In this document: positions 18,404-28,481 of the stretch, one piece after another | Layout of the letters: the number at the start of each line of letters is the position of its first letter | How positions within the stretch are numbered: the stretch's first letter is position 1 | Assembly (NCBI RefSeq): GCF_000718255.1 | Contig: NZ_JOFJ01000024.1 | Span: forward strand, 13,962 to 77,961 | DNA length: 64,000 bases | DNA from: Spirillospora albida | GTDB taxonomy: Bacteria > Actinomycetota > Actinomycetes > Streptosporangiales > Streptosporangiaceae | Reading direction: 5' to 3' | The notes under the pieces: generated by a model | The model's database searches: none | What the model saw: the letters and a program-made list of their open reading frames with translations, nothing else | What the model was told of the DNA's origin: nothing | Program-made: the position numbers and the translations under genes

Positions 18404-19375
18404 TCAGGCCACGCGGACGCCGCGCGGCACGTGGTACATCGGCGTGCGCAGGCGGCGGGCCGAAAGCCACAGGGCGCCGCCCGCGAGCGCGAGGTCGAAC
18501 GCGAGGCCGTACGGCCAGACGGGGCCGGCGTCCTCGTCCCGGTCGTTCCGGTCGATGTAGCCCTTGTCGCCCTCGCGGATGTCGCGGACCTCGCGGCTGA
18601 TCCCGCCGAGCGGGTCGTTCGGCGGCGACTCCGTGAACGTGCCGTGCGGCGTCTGCACGGTGCGGCGGGTCAGCCGCGGCGCCGCGTCCGCCAGGACGAC
18701 GACCGGGTTGGGCGCCAGCATCCACCACACGCGCTCGGGGTGGTCGCGGTCGTAGCCGCTTCCGGTCGGCGCGGCGGTGAACGGCAGCGCGATCGTGAAC
18801 AGCAGGGGCGTGCCGACCAGCAGCCCGAAGACGGTCAGGTACGACATCAGCACCGCGGTGATGCTGCGCGCGAGCAGCGCCGACCAGCCGAGCGCCAGCG
18901 CGCAGCTCACCCCGATCAGCAGGCCGGTGACCAGCAGGACGACGATGGCGCGGCCGATCCCGATCGCGCCCTCCGCGACCGGCAGGAGCAGGCTGGGCAG
19001 CGTCAGCAGCAGGACGATCAGGCCGGTCCCCCAGCCCGCGAGGAGCTTGCCGAGGACGATGTCGCCCGGCTGGAGGCGGGTGAGCTGGAGCGCGGCGAGC
19101 GTGCCCCGCTCCCGCTCCCCGTTGATGGCCTGCGCGCCGAGCGCCGGCGTGACCAGCAGCGTCAGGATGAGGACGGCGAGCAGCACCCCGCCGAACATCG
19201 GAACGCCGGAATGCCCGAAGTCGCTTTGATCGTCCATCTCCAGGGCGAGCCGGAACATCATCGCGAGGCCGTTCACGAGCACGGCCCACACGACGAGCAG
19301 CGCCTTCCAGCGGCCGGTGCGCAGCCGGGTCCTGATCTCCTGCCGGGCCACCAGCCCGATCCCCTGCGGTGTCAT
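18404..19375 (-). CDS. ABC-2-type transporter permease
   Basis: This 323-residue integral membrane protein has an amphipathic N-terminus (RQEIRTRLRTGRWKALLVVW) and about six membrane helices. INGERERGTLAALQLT is characteristic of ABC-2 permeases that pair with a separate ATPase. Between helices five and six lies an extracellular loop of about 100 residues. It starts 8 nt after the ATPase gene, so the two make one exporter of unknown substrate. Confidence 0.88.
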   Translation of the reverse strand: MTPQGIGLVARQEIRTRLRTGRWKALLVVWAVLVNGLAMMFRLALEMDDQSDFGHSGVPMFGGVLLAVLILTLLVTPALGAQAINGERERGTLAALQLTRLQPGDIVLGKLLAGWGTGLIVLLLTLPSLLLPVAEGAIGIGRAIVVLLVTGLLIGVSCALALGWSALLARSITAVLMSYLTVFGLLVGTPLLFTIALPFTAAPTGSGYDRDHPERVWWMLAPNPVVVLADAAPRLTRRTVQTPHGTFTESPPNDPLGGISREVRDIREGDKGYIDRNDRDEDAGPVWPYGLAFDLALAGGALWLSARRLRTPMYHVPRGVRVA

Positions 19376-19382
19376 CGGCCGC

Positions 19383-20297
19383 TCACCTCCGGTCGTCGGT
19401 CATGGCCAGGTACACGGATTCGAGGGCACCGGACGCGGGCGCCAGCCCGGTGACGGGCACCCCCGCGGCGACGAGCTCGGCGAGCAGCGCCGCGGCCTCC
19501 GCCTCGGTGAGCGGGCCGACCTCGGCGGCACCGGGCAGCGGCTGGACGTCGGCGCGTCCGGCGAGCGCGGCCATCAGCCGGCCGGGGTCGAGGGAGCGGA
19601 CGCGCCAGCGGCTGCGGGTCGCGGCCGCGAGGTCCGCCATCGCGTGCTCGCCGACCGTCCGGCCCCGGTCGACCAGGACGACCCGGTCGGCGATCTCCTC
19701 CAGTTCGCTGAGGATGTGGCTGGACACGAGCACCGCGACGCCCTCCGCCGCCAGCGACCGCAGCAGGTCGCGCAGTTCCACGCGGGAGCGGGGGTCGAGG
19801 CCGGACGCGGGTTCGTCCAGCAGCAGGACGCGGGGCCGGTGCACCAGTGCGCGGGCCACGCCGAGCCGCTGCTTCTGTCCGCGCGACAGGGCGTGCACGG
19901 GCTGCCCGAGCTGCTCGTCGAGGTGGACGAGCGACAGCAGCGCGCGGATCCGGCGCGGCCGCTCGTCCTTCGGCAGGCCGTGGGCCTCGGCGAAGAACGC
20001 GAGGTACTCGTCGACGGTGAGCTGGTCGTACACGCCGAGGGTGTCGGGCATGTAGCCGACCGCGTCGCGCGCGAGGCGCGGATGCGTCCGGACGTCGTGC
20101 CCGGCGATCCGGACGACGCCGTGGTCGGGGCCGAGGAGGGTCGCGAGGATGAGCAGCAGCGTCGTCTTGCCCGCGCCGTTCGGCCCGACGAGCGCGGTGA
20201 CCTGCCCGTACGGGACGGTCAGGTCAAGGCCGCCGAGGGCCTGGACCATCCCGAAGCGGCGCGCCACCCCGTGCGCCTCGACGCCGAGCCCGTCCAT
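19383..20297 (-). CDS. ABC transporter ATP-binding protein
   Basis: The 304-residue ATPase has Walker [13 protein letters not shown], signature [12 protein letters not shown], Walker [15 protein letters not shown] and the switch histidine in [13 protein letters not shown]. It energises the adjacent ABC-2 permease. ATG at 20297 follows GGAGGGGG; an in-frame start further upstream would add 14 residues without homology. Its start lies 70 nt after glmS on the same strand, so it could be read from glmS or from its own promoter. Confidence 0.92.
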   Translation of the reverse strand: MDGLGVEAHGVARRFGMVQALGGLDLTVPYGQVTALVGPNGAGKTTLLLILATLLGPDHGVVRIAGHDVRTHPRLARDAVGYMPDTLGVYDQLTVDEYLAFFAEAHGLPKDERPRRIRALLSLVHLDEQLGQPVHALSRGQKQRLGVARALVHRPRVLLLDEPASGLDPRSRVELRDLLRSLAAEGVAVLVSSHILSELEEIADRVVLVDRGRTVGEHAMADLAAATRSRWRVRSLDPGRLMAALAGRADVQPLPGAAEVGPLTEAEAAALLAELVAAGVPVTGLAPASGALESVYLAMTDDRR

Positions 20298-20367
20298 ACC
20301 GTCCCCCTCCGCACCGCACCTCCGAGTGAGATGCGGCACGGCGGCGGGAGGTTCCCGGCGAGCCGGA

Positions 20368-22212
20368 TTATTCGACCGTGACGGACTTCGCCAGGTTGCG
20401 CGGCTGGTCGACGTCGTGCCCCTTGGCGGTCGCCAGCTCGCACGCGAAGACCTGCAGCGGGACGGTCGTGACCAGCGGCTGGAGCAGCGTCGGCACGGCC
20501 GGGACGCTGATCAGGGTGTCGGCGTACGGCTCGACGGACGCGTCGCCCTCCTCGGCGATCACGATCGTGCGGGCGCCGCGGGCCCGGATCTCCTGGATGT
20601 TCGACACGATCTTGTCGTGCAGGACGGCCCGCGCCCGCGGCGGCACGACCACCACGACCGGCAGGCCCTCCTCGATCAGCGCGATCGGCCCGTGCTTCAG
20701 CTCGCCCGCCGCGAATCCCTCCGCGTGCATGTAGGCGAGCTCCTTGAGCTTCAGCGCGCCCTCCAGCGCGACGGGGAAGCCCACGTGCCGGCCGAGGAAC
20801 AGCACGCACCGCTCGCCGGCCAGGGACCGGGCCAGCTCGCGGACCGGCTCCATCGTCTCCAGGACCTTGTCGACCTTCTCCGGCATCCCGTCCAGCAGCT
20901 GGACCATCGCGAACACCTCGTCGCCCCACTTGGTGCCCCGCACCTGCGCGAGGTAGAGGGCGATCAGGTAGACGGCGACGAGCTGCGTCAGGAACGCCTT
21001 CGTGGACGCGACCGCGATCTCGGGCCCGGCGTGCGTGTAGAGGACGCCGTCGCACTCGCGCGGCAGCGTCGACCCGTTCACGTTGCAGATGCCGAGCAGC
21101 TTCGCCTTCTGCTCCCGGGCGTGCCGGACGGCCATCAGCGCGTCCATCGTCTCGCCCGACTGGGAGATCGCGATGACGAGCGTCGTCGGCGACAGGATCG
21201 CGTCCCGGTAGCGGAACTCGCTGGCCAGCTCGACCTCGCAGGGCAGCCCGGCCCAGTGCTCGATCGCGTACTTGGCGATCAGGCCCGCGTGGTAGGACGT
21301 CCCGCACGCCACGATGATGATCTTGTCGACCTCGCGGAGCTCCTGGTCGGAGATGCGCATCTCGTCCAGCGTCAGCCGGCCGTCGGTCCCGATCCGGCCG
21401 AGCAGCGTGTCGGCGACCGCGCGCGGCTGCTCCGCGATCTCCTTCAGCATGAAGTAGTCGTAGCCGCCCTTCTCCGCGGCCGACACGTCCCAGTCGACGT
21501 GGTACTCCTTCACCTCGGCGGGCCGGCCCTCGAAGTCGGTGACCGCGACCCCGCCGGCGCGCAGCTCGACGACCTGGTCCTGGCCGAGCTCGATCGCGTC
21601 CCGGGTGTGCTCGATGAAGGCCGCGACGTCGCTGGCGAGGAAGTTCTCGCCGTCGCCGACCCCGACGACCAGCGGCGAGTTCCGGCGCGCGCCGACCACC
21701 AGGTCCGGGTCGCCGGTGTGCATCGCCACCAGCGTGAACGCGCCCTCCAGACGGCGGCATACGCGGCGCATCGCGTCCGCGAGGTTCCCGCCCGCCTTGA
21801 GCTCGTCCTCCAGCAGGTGCGCGACGGCCTCGGTGTCGGTGTCGGAGCCGAGCTTGTGCCCGGCCTCCTCCAGCTCGCTCCGCAGCGCCGCGAAGTTCTC
21901 GATGATCCCGTTGTGGATCACGGCGACCGTGCCGGAGCAGTCGACGTGCGGGTGCGCGTTCCGGTCGTTCGGCGCCCCGTGCGTCGCCCACCGGGTGTGG
22001 CCCATGCCGAGGGTGCCGGCGGGCGGCGGCTCCTCCGCGAGCGCCTCCCGCAGGTTCACCAGCTTGCCCGCGCGCTTCGCCGTCGTGAGCGCCCCCTCCG
22101 CGAGGATGGCCACGCCGGCCGAGTCGTAGCCGCGGTACTCCAGCCGGGCCAACCCGTCGACCACGACGTCCAGCGCCGGCCTGCCCCCTACGTACCCCAC
22201 GATTCCGCACAT
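20368..22212 (-). CDS. glmS: Glutamine-fructose-6-phosphate aminotransferase (isomerizing)
   Basis: This 614-residue enzyme makes glucosamine-6-phosphate, the first step to UDP-GlcNAc for the cell wall. Cys2 of [10 protein letters not shown] is the glutaminase nucleophile, and [13 protein letters not shown] follows. Two SIS sugar-isomerase domains fill the C-terminal half ([16 protein letters not shown]), ending LAKSVTVE. There is no clear ribosome site; TAGGCT ends 7 nt before the ATG, so a leaderless message is possible. No glmS ribozyme is seen upstream. It is divergent from coaA. Confidence 0.97.
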   Translation of the reverse strand: MCGIVGYVGGRPALDVVVDGLARLEYRGYDSAGVAILAEGALTTAKRAGKLVNLREALAEEPPPAGTLGMGHTRWATHGAPNDRNAHPHVDCSGTVAVIHNGIIENFAALRSELEEAGHKLGSDTDTEAVAHLLEDELKAGGNLADAMRRVCRRLEGAFTLVAMHTGDPDLVVGARRNSPLVVGVGDGENFLASDVAAFIEHTRDAIELGQDQVVELRAGGVAVTDFEGRPAEVKEYHVDWDVSAAEKGGYDYFMLKEIAEQPRAVADTLLGRIGTDGRLTLDEMRISDQELREVDKIIIVACGTSYHAGLIAKYAIEHWAGLPCEVELASEFRYRDAILSPTTLVIAISQSGETMDALMAVRHAREQKAKLLGICNVNGSTLPRECDGVLYTHAGPEIAVASTKAFLTQLVAVYLIALYLAQVRGTKWGDEVFAMVQLLDGMPEKVDKVLETMEPVRELARSLAGERCVLFLGRHVGFPVALEGALKLKELAYMHAEGFAAGELKHGPIALIEEGLPVVVVVPPRARAVLHDKIVSNIQEIRARGARTIVIAEEGDASVEPYADTLISVPAVPTLLQPLVTTVPLQVFACELATAKGHDVDQPRNLAKSVTVE

Positions 22213-22323
22213 GGCGGCAAGCCTATTCGCTGTCCGGCGCGGGGCCTACCTGCGAGGGCGGACGAGCGAGCCACTACCGTGGTCGCCCGGCGACCGGCCG
22301 AGCCGGTCGTTAAGGTTTCAAAC

Positions 22324-23265
22324 ATGACGAGCGGATGGGACAGCGTGCCGAGCCCCTACCTGGAATTCTCCCGCGCGGACTGGCGTCCGCTGCGCGAGAG
22401 CACCCCGCTCCCCCTGACCCCCGGCGAGCTGGACGCCCTGCGCGGCCTGCGGGACCCGATCGACATCACCGAGGTCGAGGAGGTGTACCTGCCGCTGTCG
22501 CGGCTCCTCAACCTGTTCTTCATGTCGGACGGGCGGCTCCGCGACACCGTCGGGGAGTTCCTCGGCGGCGAGGTCCGGCCCACCCCGTTCATCATCGGGG
22601 TCGCCGGGAGCGTCGCGGTCGGCAAGTCCACCACGTCCCGGCTGCTGCGGACGCTGCTGGCCCGCTGGCCCGAGCACCCCAGTGTGGAACTCGTCACGAC
22701 CGACAGCTTCCTGTACCCGAACGCCGTCCTCACCGAGCGCGGGATCATGGACCGGAAGGGGTTCCCCGAGTCGTACGACCGGCGCTCGCTCGTCCGGTTC
22801 GTGTCGTCGATCAAGGCGGGCGCGGCCGAGTGCGACATCCCCGTGTACTCCCATCTGGAGTACGACATCGTCCCGGACGCGAAGCAGACCGTCCGGCGCC
22901 CCGACATCCTCATCGTCGAGGGGCTGAACGTCCTGCAGGCGGCCCCGGCGGGCCAGCTCGGCGTATCCGACTTCTTCGACTTCTCGATCTACGTGGACGC
23001 CCGGGTGGAGGACATCCGGCAGTGGTACGTCGACCGGCTGTTCGCGCTGCGCCGCACCGCGTTCACCGACCCGCGCTCGTACTTCCACAAGTACGCCCAC
23101 GAGATGGACGAGGACGAGACCGCCGCCTTCGCCCAGCGCGTGTGGCGCGACGTCAACGAGATCAACCTGGTGTCGAACATCCTGCCGACCCGGGCGCGGG
23201 CCACGCTCGTCCTGCACAAGGGCAAGGACCACTCGATCGAGCGCGTCCGCCTGCGGCGTATCTGA
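22324..23265 (+). CDS. coaA: Type I pantothenate kinase
   Basis: This 313-residue kinase phosphorylates pantothenate in the first step of coenzyme A synthesis. Walker A is [15 protein letters not shown] at about 93-107. [11 protein letters not shown] near the start, TTDSFLYPN and the catalytic [11 protein letters not shown] stretch follow the type I family. It ends [11 protein letters not shown], as in most actinobacterial CoaA. ATG at 22324 follows AAGG. The frame is open far upstream, but only as the antisense of glmS. It is divergent from glmS with a 111-bp gap. Confidence 0.97.
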   Translation: MTSGWDSVPSPYLEFSRADWRPLRESTPLPLTPGELDALRGLRDPIDITEVEEVYLPLSRLLNLFFMSDGRLRDTVGEFLGGEVRPTPFIIGVAGSVAVGKSTTSRLLRTLLARWPEHPSVELVTTDSFLYPNAVLTERGIMDRKGFPESYDRRSLVRFVSSIKAGAAECDIPVYSHLEYDIVPDAKQTVRRPDILIVEGLNVLQAAPAGQLGVSDFFDFSIYVDARVEDIRQWYVDRLFALRRTAFTDPRSYFHKYAHEMDEDETAAFAQRVWRDVNEINLVSNILPTRARATLVLHKGKDHSIERVRLRRI

Positions 23266-23288
23266 CCGCGTCCGCGACGATCGCGGTC
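23264..23288. terminator. Short hairpin between coaA and a convergent permease
   Basis: GACCGCG (23264-23270), overlapping the coaA stop, pairs with CGCGGTC (23282-23288) around an 11-nt loop. The next gene on the other strand ends at 23297, so it may serve as a weak terminator for either. Confidence 0.4.
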
Positions 23289-23296
23289 GCCGACGG

Positions 23297-24013
23297 TCAC
23301 TCGGCGCTGGCGACCGTCAGGGAGCGCAGCCGGTACGAGGCGAGGAGCACGCCGGCGACCGTGACGGCGGCCAGCAGAGGGCCCGCCACGGCCAGGTCCA
23401 CGGTCGAGTCGATCACCGACGCGGGGGTCAGCGCGTCCGTCACCGACAGCGCCCACTGCTGGATCGACGCCGACTTCGCGCCCGGCGCGAAGTTGCCGAG
23501 CAGCGCCTCCCACACGAGCGCGTACAGCAGCCCGATCGTGACGGCGTTGCGGCTCAGGACGGCGAGCGCCACGAACACGGCGCTGTAGGCGATGCCGCCG
23601 ACGAGGACGCCGACGGTGAAGGCGGACGCCATCCCGGCCGTCGTGCCGGTGAGCAGCAGGCCCGCGATCAGCGTCGGGACGACCGCGAACAGCGTCACGA
23701 GCACGACCGCGACCGCGTACTTCGTCACCACGACCACCGGCCGCGGGATCGGCTTGGTCAGCACGTACATGATCTGGCCGTCGTCGATCTCCGGCCCGAT
23801 CACCCCCGTGCCGGCGATCAGCGCCAGCAGCGGCAGCAGCGTGGCCAGCGCGAACCGCTGCATCACCTGCGCGGACGTGTCGAGGTCGTTGAAGTCCGAC
23901 AGCCGCAACGCGGCGGCCAGCACCAGCAGCAGCACGGGCAGCAGGAGCAGCAGCAGCGCCCGCCGCCGCCCCAGCATCGCCCGGAACGTGATCATCGCGA
24001 TGGTTGCGTTCAT
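23297..24013 (-). CDS. ABC-2-type permease (fourth gene of an exporter operon)
   Basis: The 238-residue membrane protein has about six helices, beginning MNATIAMITFRAMLGRRRALLLLLLPVLL. GPEIDDGQIMYVLTKPIPR is typical of ABC-2 permeases. ATG at 24013 overlaps the stop of the upstream ATPase as ATGA. It is the last gene of a four-gene operon of two ATPases and two permeases. Confidence 0.88.
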   Translation of the reverse strand: MNATIAMITFRAMLGRRRALLLLLLPVLLLVLAAALRLSDFNDLDTSAQVMQRFALATLLPLLALIAGTGVIGPEIDDGQIMYVLTKPIPRPVVVVTKYAVAVVLVTLFAVVPTLIAGLLLTGTTAGMASAFTVGVLVGGIAYSAVFVALAVLSRNAVTIGLLYALVWEALLGNFAPGAKSASIQQWALSVTDALTPASVIDSTVDLAVAGPLLAAVTVAGVLLASYRLRSLTVASAE

Positions 24014-24921
24014 CGTGCCACCAGATAGGAGAAGACGCTTTCGAGGGACTCGTCCGCCGGGGAGACCTCCCAGAGGCGGACGTCGGCGTCGCGGGCCAGC
24101 CGCGGGAGGAGCCAGGTGAAGCGCTGGAAGTCGGTCGCCTCGACGCGCAGGCCCTTCTCGGTGAGTTCGACGCTGCTCGCGCAGCCGTCCGCGATGACCT
24201 CGGCGGCCAGCCGCCGGTCGTCGCCGGAGCGGACGAGGAAGATGTGCGGGCGGTCCGTCATCAGCCGGCGGATCTTGCGGAAGTCGCCGGACGCGGCGTG
24301 CCGGCCCGCGACGATCACCTCGATATGGCTGGCGAGGCGCTCGACCTCTTCCAGAATGTGCGAGCTGAACAGGATCGTGCGGCCCTCGTCGGCCATCCGG
24401 CGGATCAGGTCCATGAGCTGGAGCCGCTGCCGCGGGTCCATGCCGTTGAACGGCTCGTCGAGCAGCAGCACGGGCGGGTCGTGGACCAGCGCGGACGCCA
24501 TCTTGATCCGCTGCTTCATGCCCTTGGAGTAGTTCCCGATGGGCCGGTTCGCGGCGTAGTCCATCTCGACGAGGCCGATGGCGCGGCGGGCCGCGGCGGA
24601 CGGGTCGGGCAGCTTGTGCAGCTTCGCCATCGCGTGGATGAACTGCTCGCCGGTGAGGAAGTCGTAGGCCGCCTCGCGCTCGGGCACGAGCCCGAGCCGC
24701 CGGTACACGTCCGGGTTCTGCCAGATCGGCGCCCCGTCCAGCGTCACCGTGCCGGACGAGGGGGCCAGGAACCCGCCCATCATGTGGATGAGGGTCGACT
24801 TCCCGGCGCCGTTCGGCCCGAGCAGGCCGGTCACGCCGGGGCCCACCGTCATCGAGACGCCGTTGACGGCGACGACGTTGCCGTACCAGCGGGAGACGCT
24901 CTCCAGCTTCAGTTCACTCAC
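24010..24921 (-). CDS. ABC transporter ATP-binding protein
   Basis: The 303-residue ATPase has Walker A GPNGAGKSTLIHM, signature NYSKGMKQRIKMA, Walker B VLLLDEPFNGMDP and the switch SSHILEEVE. A C-terminal extension of about 80 residues (FLVRSGDDRRLAAEVIADG) is seen in ABC-2 exporter ATPases. GTG at 24921 overlaps the stop of the upstream permease as GTGA, and its own stop overlaps the next permease. It probably pairs with one of the two flanking permeases. Confidence 0.92.
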   Translation of the reverse strand: MSELKLESVSRWYGNVVAVNGVSMTVGPGVTGLLGPNGAGKSTLIHMMGGFLAPSSGTVTLDGAPIWQNPDVYRRLGLVPEREAAYDFLTGEQFIHAMAKLHKLPDPSAAARRAIGLVEMDYAANRPIGNYSKGMKQRIKMASALVHDPPVLLLDEPFNGMDPRQRLQLMDLIRRMADEGRTILFSSHILEEVERLASHIEVIVAGRHAASGDFRKIRRLMTDRPHIFLVRSGDDRRLAAEVIADGCASSVELTEKGLRVEATDFQRFTWLLPRLARDADVRLWEVSPADESLESVFSYLVAR

Positions 24922-25796
24922 GAGAGGCCCGCCTTCCGGAAGCGGCGGTACAGGACCGCGACAGAGCCGGCGACCAGGGCGGCGCAGATCGCGAGCGCGA
25001 TGAGGCCGGCGGCGGTGCCGGACGGGACGCCGGCCGACGACGACTCCGCGCCGAGCAGCCGGACCTGGACGATGTCGACCAGGTTGAACGGGGCGAACAG
25101 GCCCGCCCAGCCCTGGAGGGTGAAGTTCGTCCGCGCCTCCGCGATTTCCTGCACGATCGCCACCACCGTGGTGCTGATCATGAAGACCGCGATGACGGCG
25201 GCGACGCCGAGGCCGCGGCGCGGGGTGAACGCGGCGACCGGCATCGCGATCGCCGACAGGACCAGCGCGAACAGCCCGCAGCCGACCAGCCCGGCGAGAT
25301 AGTCCAGGAGGTGCTGGGAGGAGTCCGGCGCCTTGGCGACCAGCCCGCCGAAGTACAGGACGCTGACCGGCACGGCCGTCAGCGCGAACGCGGCGGTCGC
25401 CAGCGCGCCGAGCTTGGCGAGCACGAAGTCGAGATGCCCGACCGGCCGGGAGAAGTACAGCGGCACGACCTGGAACCGGATCTCCCGCGACGCGAGCACG
25501 GGCGCCTGTGTCGCCAGGAAGATCGAGATGATGACCGACAGCGTGACCGCGTACGAGGAGTAGGGGATCAGCGCCTCCTCCTCGCCGGTGAACGCGAACG
25601 CCGCGACCGACCCGGCGGCGGGCAGCAGCATGATCGCGGCCAGCAGGAACGGCATCACCTTGGCGCGGGCGGGCCGGCCGAGGCCCCACGCGGCCCGCAG
25701 GTTGTGGACGTACAGGGACCGGAGGACGTAGCCGCGGCCGCTGCGGCGGCCCTCGTAGTGCCGGTAGCCGATGTCGTGGATCGTGCTGGTGCTCAT
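24918..25796 (-). CDS. ABC-2-type permease
   Basis: This 292-residue membrane protein opens with HDIGYRHYEGRRSGRGYVLRS, a motif I associate with permeases of actinobacterial ABC-2 exporters. It has about six membrane helices and ends YRRFRKAGLS. ATG at 25796 overlaps the upstream ATPase stop as ATGA. It is the second gene of the operon and the natural partner of the ATPase at 25793. Confidence 0.9.
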   Translation of the reverse strand: MSTSTIHDIGYRHYEGRRSGRGYVLRSLYVHNLRAAWGLGRPARAKVMPFLLAAIMLLPAAGSVAAFAFTGEEEALIPYSSYAVTLSVIISIFLATQAPVLASREIRFQVVPLYFSRPVGHLDFVLAKLGALATAAFALTAVPVSVLYFGGLVAKAPDSSQHLLDYLAGLVGCGLFALVLSAIAMPVAAFTPRRGLGVAAVIAVFMISTTVVAIVQEIAEARTNFTLQGWAGLFAPFNLVDIVQVRLLGAESSSAGVPSGTAAGLIALAICAALVAGSVAVLYRRFRKAGLS

Positions 25797-26725
25797 CGCG
25801 GCGCCCCCTGCTGCGGGACGGGCGCGGGCGGCCCGTCCTGGAAGACCTCTTCGATGTGGTGGCGGCGCTGCTCCATCCGGACCAGCCGCAGCCCGAGTTC
25901 GGCGACGCCGTCCCGGACGAGGTCGTAGGTCTTCTCCCCGGCGATGTCGATGACGAGGAACCGGCCCTCCGGACGCACCGAGACGCCCTGGTCGAACAGC
26001 ATCCGGCCGAGGTCGTCGCGGCCCTCGTCCACCTCGACGGTGAGGGCGCCGGACGCCGCCGTGTACGCCTCGACGGCCTGGGAGCGCAGCAGCCTCCCGC
26101 CGTCGATGATGACGACGTGGTCGCAGACCCGCTCCAGCTCGCCGAGCAGGTGCGAGGTGACGAGCACGCTGATGCCGAACTCGGCGCCGATGCGGCGGAT
26201 CAGGTCGAGCATCTCGTCGCGTCCGGCCGGGTCGAGGCCGTTGGTCGGCTCGTCCAGGAACACGAGCTTCGGGTCGTGCACCAGCGCCTGCGCGAGCTTC
26301 ACCCGCTGCCGCATGCCCGTCGAGTAGCCGCCGATCGGGCGGTAGCGCTCCTCGTACAGGCCGACGTGCCGGAGCGTGTCGGCGGCGCGCTCGCGGGCGG
26401 CGGTGGGCGGCAGCCCGCACATCCGGGCCATGTGCACGACGAACTCGGTCGCGGACACGTCCGGCGGCAGGCAGTCGTACTCGGGCATGAACCCGACGCT
26501 CTCCCGGATCCGCAGCCCGTCGCGGGCGATGTCGTACCCGAGGACGGTCGCTGTTCCGGCGGTCGGGGGCTGCAGCCCGAGGAGGATCTTGATGAGGGTC
26601 GACTTGCCGGCGCCGTTGGCGCCGACGAGGCCGACGACCCCGGGTTCCACGGCCACCGTGAGGTCGTCCAGGGCGGTCACCCGGGGAAACCTCATCGTCA
26701 GCCCCTGGATGGCGATGATCGGCAT
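25793..26725 (-). CDS. ABC transporter ATP-binding protein (first gene of the exporter operon)
   Basis: The 310-residue ATPase has Walker A VGANGAGKSTLIKIL, signature GYSTGMRQRVKLA, Walker B LVFLDEPTNGLDP and switch TSHLLGELE. The C-terminal extension (VEVDEGRDDLGRMLFDQGV) is typical of ABC-2 exporters. It leads a run of four genes joined by 4-nt overlaps, which implies fixed stoichiometry. The substrate is unknown. Confidence 0.93.
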   Translation of the reverse strand: MPIIAIQGLTMRFPRVTALDDLTVAVEPGVVGLVGANGAGKSTLIKILLGLQPPTAGTATVLGYDIARDGLRIRESVGFMPEYDCLPPDVSATEFVVHMARMCGLPPTAARERAADTLRHVGLYEERYRPIGGYSTGMRQRVKLAQALVHDPKLVFLDEPTNGLDPAGRDEMLDLIRRIGAEFGISVLVTSHLLGELERVCDHVVIIDGGRLLRSQAVEAYTAASGALTVEVDEGRDDLGRMLFDQGVSVRPEGRFLVIDIAGEKTYDLVRDGVAELGLRLVRMEQRRHHIEEVFQDGPPAPVPQQGAPR

Positions 26726-26760
26726 GATCCGAACCTAGCGGCCGGACGGCCGGCGCCGCG

Positions 26761-27729
26761 TCACCCTGAAGTCTGACGCACGGCGCGCCCGCCCTTCCTG
26801 CGGAGGACGGCCGACCACACCGTCCGCTGGACGACGAGAGTCAGCGAGCCCGCGATGACCATGCCGGCGATGTTGACGCCGAGCTGCGTCAGCGACCCGG
26901 CGACCTCGCTGCCGTGCCGCAGGGCCAGCGCGACCGCGAGGTTGCCCGCGGCGGGGACCGTGGTGACGGAGATGAAGACGCCGACGAGCGCGGACGACTT
27001 GCCGGCGGTGAGCGAGAGCACCCCGGCGGCGCCGGCCAGCACCGCGACGATGAACGACCAGCGGTCGGGGCTGTAGATGAAGGCGGTGAGCGGCCGCTCG
27101 TCCGGCAGCCGGTCCAGCGAGATCACGCCGGCCCACCGGCCGGCGAGCGCGCAGGCGTAGGTGACGGCGACCGCGACGGTGAACCCGATGGCGAGCGTGC
27201 GGATCGCCCGGCCGATCCTGCGCGGCTGGAGGGTGATGACGCCGAGGCAGATCGCGGCGATCGCGGCGAACTCGGGGCCGAGGACCATCGCGCCGACCAC
27301 GAGGATCGGCGAGTCGATCAGCGCCGCGATGCCGGCGAGCTGCGTGGCGAGCACGAGGAACACGAGGAACGCCCAGGTCAGCTGGGTCCCCTCGGTGACG
27401 TGCCGGTCGAGCTCGGCCCAGACGACGGCGTCGTCGCCGTGCCCGGGGGCGCGCTTGGACGCGACCGCCGCGGCCGTCGACATCGACAGGTCGATGTGCT
27501 CGAGGGCGATGGAGCCGTCCTCGTGCAGGCCGAGGTCGCGCAGCGCGTCCAGTATCTCGTTCGCGGACTCGCGCGCGATGTCGCAGGTCACCAGGTCGCC
27601 CTTGGGGAGCCGCGCGGCGCCGGGCAGGACGATGACGTTGGTGGCGCCGGGGAACTCCTCCAGGAGCCCGCCGACGGCGTCGGTGCGGTCGACCGGGACG
27701 ATCGCTCTCAGGTGCAGCACGTCCCACAT
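26761..27729 (-). CDS. DUF389 family membrane protein
   Basis: This 322-residue protein has a cytosolic domain of about 110 residues starting MWDVLHLRAIVPVDRTDAVG, then about six membrane helices. The DUF389 hallmarks are LIDSPILVVGAMVLGPEFA and VGVFISVTTVPAAGNLAVAL. The function of the family is unknown. It ends 36 nt before the exporter operon and is divergent from the HNH lipoprotein gene. Confidence 0.88.
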   Translation of the reverse strand: MWDVLHLRAIVPVDRTDAVGGLLEEFPGATNVIVLPGAARLPKGDLVTCDIARESANEILDALRDLGLHEDGSIALEHIDLSMSTAAAVASKRAPGHGDDAVVWAELDRHVTEGTQLTWAFLVFLVLATQLAGIAALIDSPILVVGAMVLGPEFAAIAAICLGVITLQPRRIGRAIRTLAIGFTVAVAVTYACALAGRWAGVISLDRLPDERPLTAFIYSPDRWSFIVAVLAGAAGVLSLTAGKSSALVGVFISVTTVPAAGNLAVALALRHGSEVAGSLTQLGVNIAGMVIAGSLTLVVQRTVWSAVLRRKGGRAVRQTSG

Positions 27730-27812
27730 CGTGCCGGATAACGCGGCCGTACGGGGGGAGAGACCGCACCGTAGGCTTCGTGAAAAATCATCTAGTTGGT
27801 GGTGAATTGTCG

Positions 27813-28481
27813 ATGCAGGTCCGGACGACGCTCGCGGCCCTCGCGCTGACCGCTCCCCTCGCCCTCGCGGGCTGCGAGGGGAGCGTCGGCCTGTCCGACA
27901 CCGCGAGCCCCGCCCCCGGCGGCTCGCGGCCCCCGTCCGGCGCGGCCGCGGAGGCCCGCCGCGACCTGTCCGCCCTCCCCGTCAGGGCCGAGGGCGACGG
28001 CGGCGGCTACGAGCGCGGCAGGTTCGGGACGCGCTGGAAGGACACCGACCGCAACGGCTGCGACCAGCGCAACGACGTCCTCGCCCGCGACCTCGCCGAC
28101 GTCGCCAAGCGCGGGAACTGCGTCGTCGTCTCCGGACGCCTGAGCGACCCCTACAGCGGCAAGACCATCACGTTCAGCAAGTCCGACGCCGCCGAGGTCC
28201 AGATCGACCACGTCTACCCGCTCGCCCTCGCCTGGCGCATGGGCGCGTCCCGCTGGAGCGAGGACCGGCGGGAGCGCTTCGCCAACGACCACGCCAACCT
28301 GCTCGCCGTCTGGGGGGTCCCGAACCGGCAGAAGAGCGACTCCGGCCCGGGCGAGTGGAAACCGCAGAAGTCCTTCCAGTGCGCCTACGCCGTCAAGTAC
28401 ATCGCGGTCGCCGACGAGTACGACCTCGCCGTGACCTCCGGCGACAAGGCCGCCCTGCAGACCTTCCTCGGGCGCTGCTAG
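27813..28481 (+). CDS. Secreted HNH endonuclease-family (DUF1524) lipoprotein
   Basis: The 222-residue product starts with a lipoprotein signal peptide; the lipobox is LALAGC with Cys21 as the lipidated residue. A Gly/Pro linker is followed by a GmrSD/DUF1524-type HNH nuclease domain with [27 protein letters not shown] and the C-terminal [14 protein letters not shown]. These carry the His, Asn and Lys/Asp/Trp positions of the family. A role in external DNA degradation is plausible but unproven. ATG at 27813 is preferred over an upstream GTG because the signal peptide begins there. The stop shares CTAG with the glmM stop. Confidence 0.88.
   Translation: MQVRTTLAALALTAPLALAGCEGSVGLSDTASPAPGGSRPPSGAAAEARRDLSALPVRAEGDGGGYERGRFGTRWKDTDRNGCDQRNDVLARDLADVAKRGNCVVVSGRLSDPYSGKTITFSKSDAAEVQIDHVYPLALAWRMGASRWSEDRRERFANDHANLLAVWGVPNRQKSDSGPGEWKPQKSFQCAYAVKYIAVADEYDLAVTSGDKAALQTFLGRC

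Noticed and set aside
20149..22323. Upstream extension of the coaA frame to 20149
   Set aside because: This part is antisense to glmS. CoaA homology begins at the ATG 22324, which has its own ribosome site.
22213..22323. glmS ribozyme upstream of glmS
   Set aside because: The gap is only 111 bp, shared with coaA, and contains no recognisable ribozyme core; actinobacterial glmS genes usually lack it.
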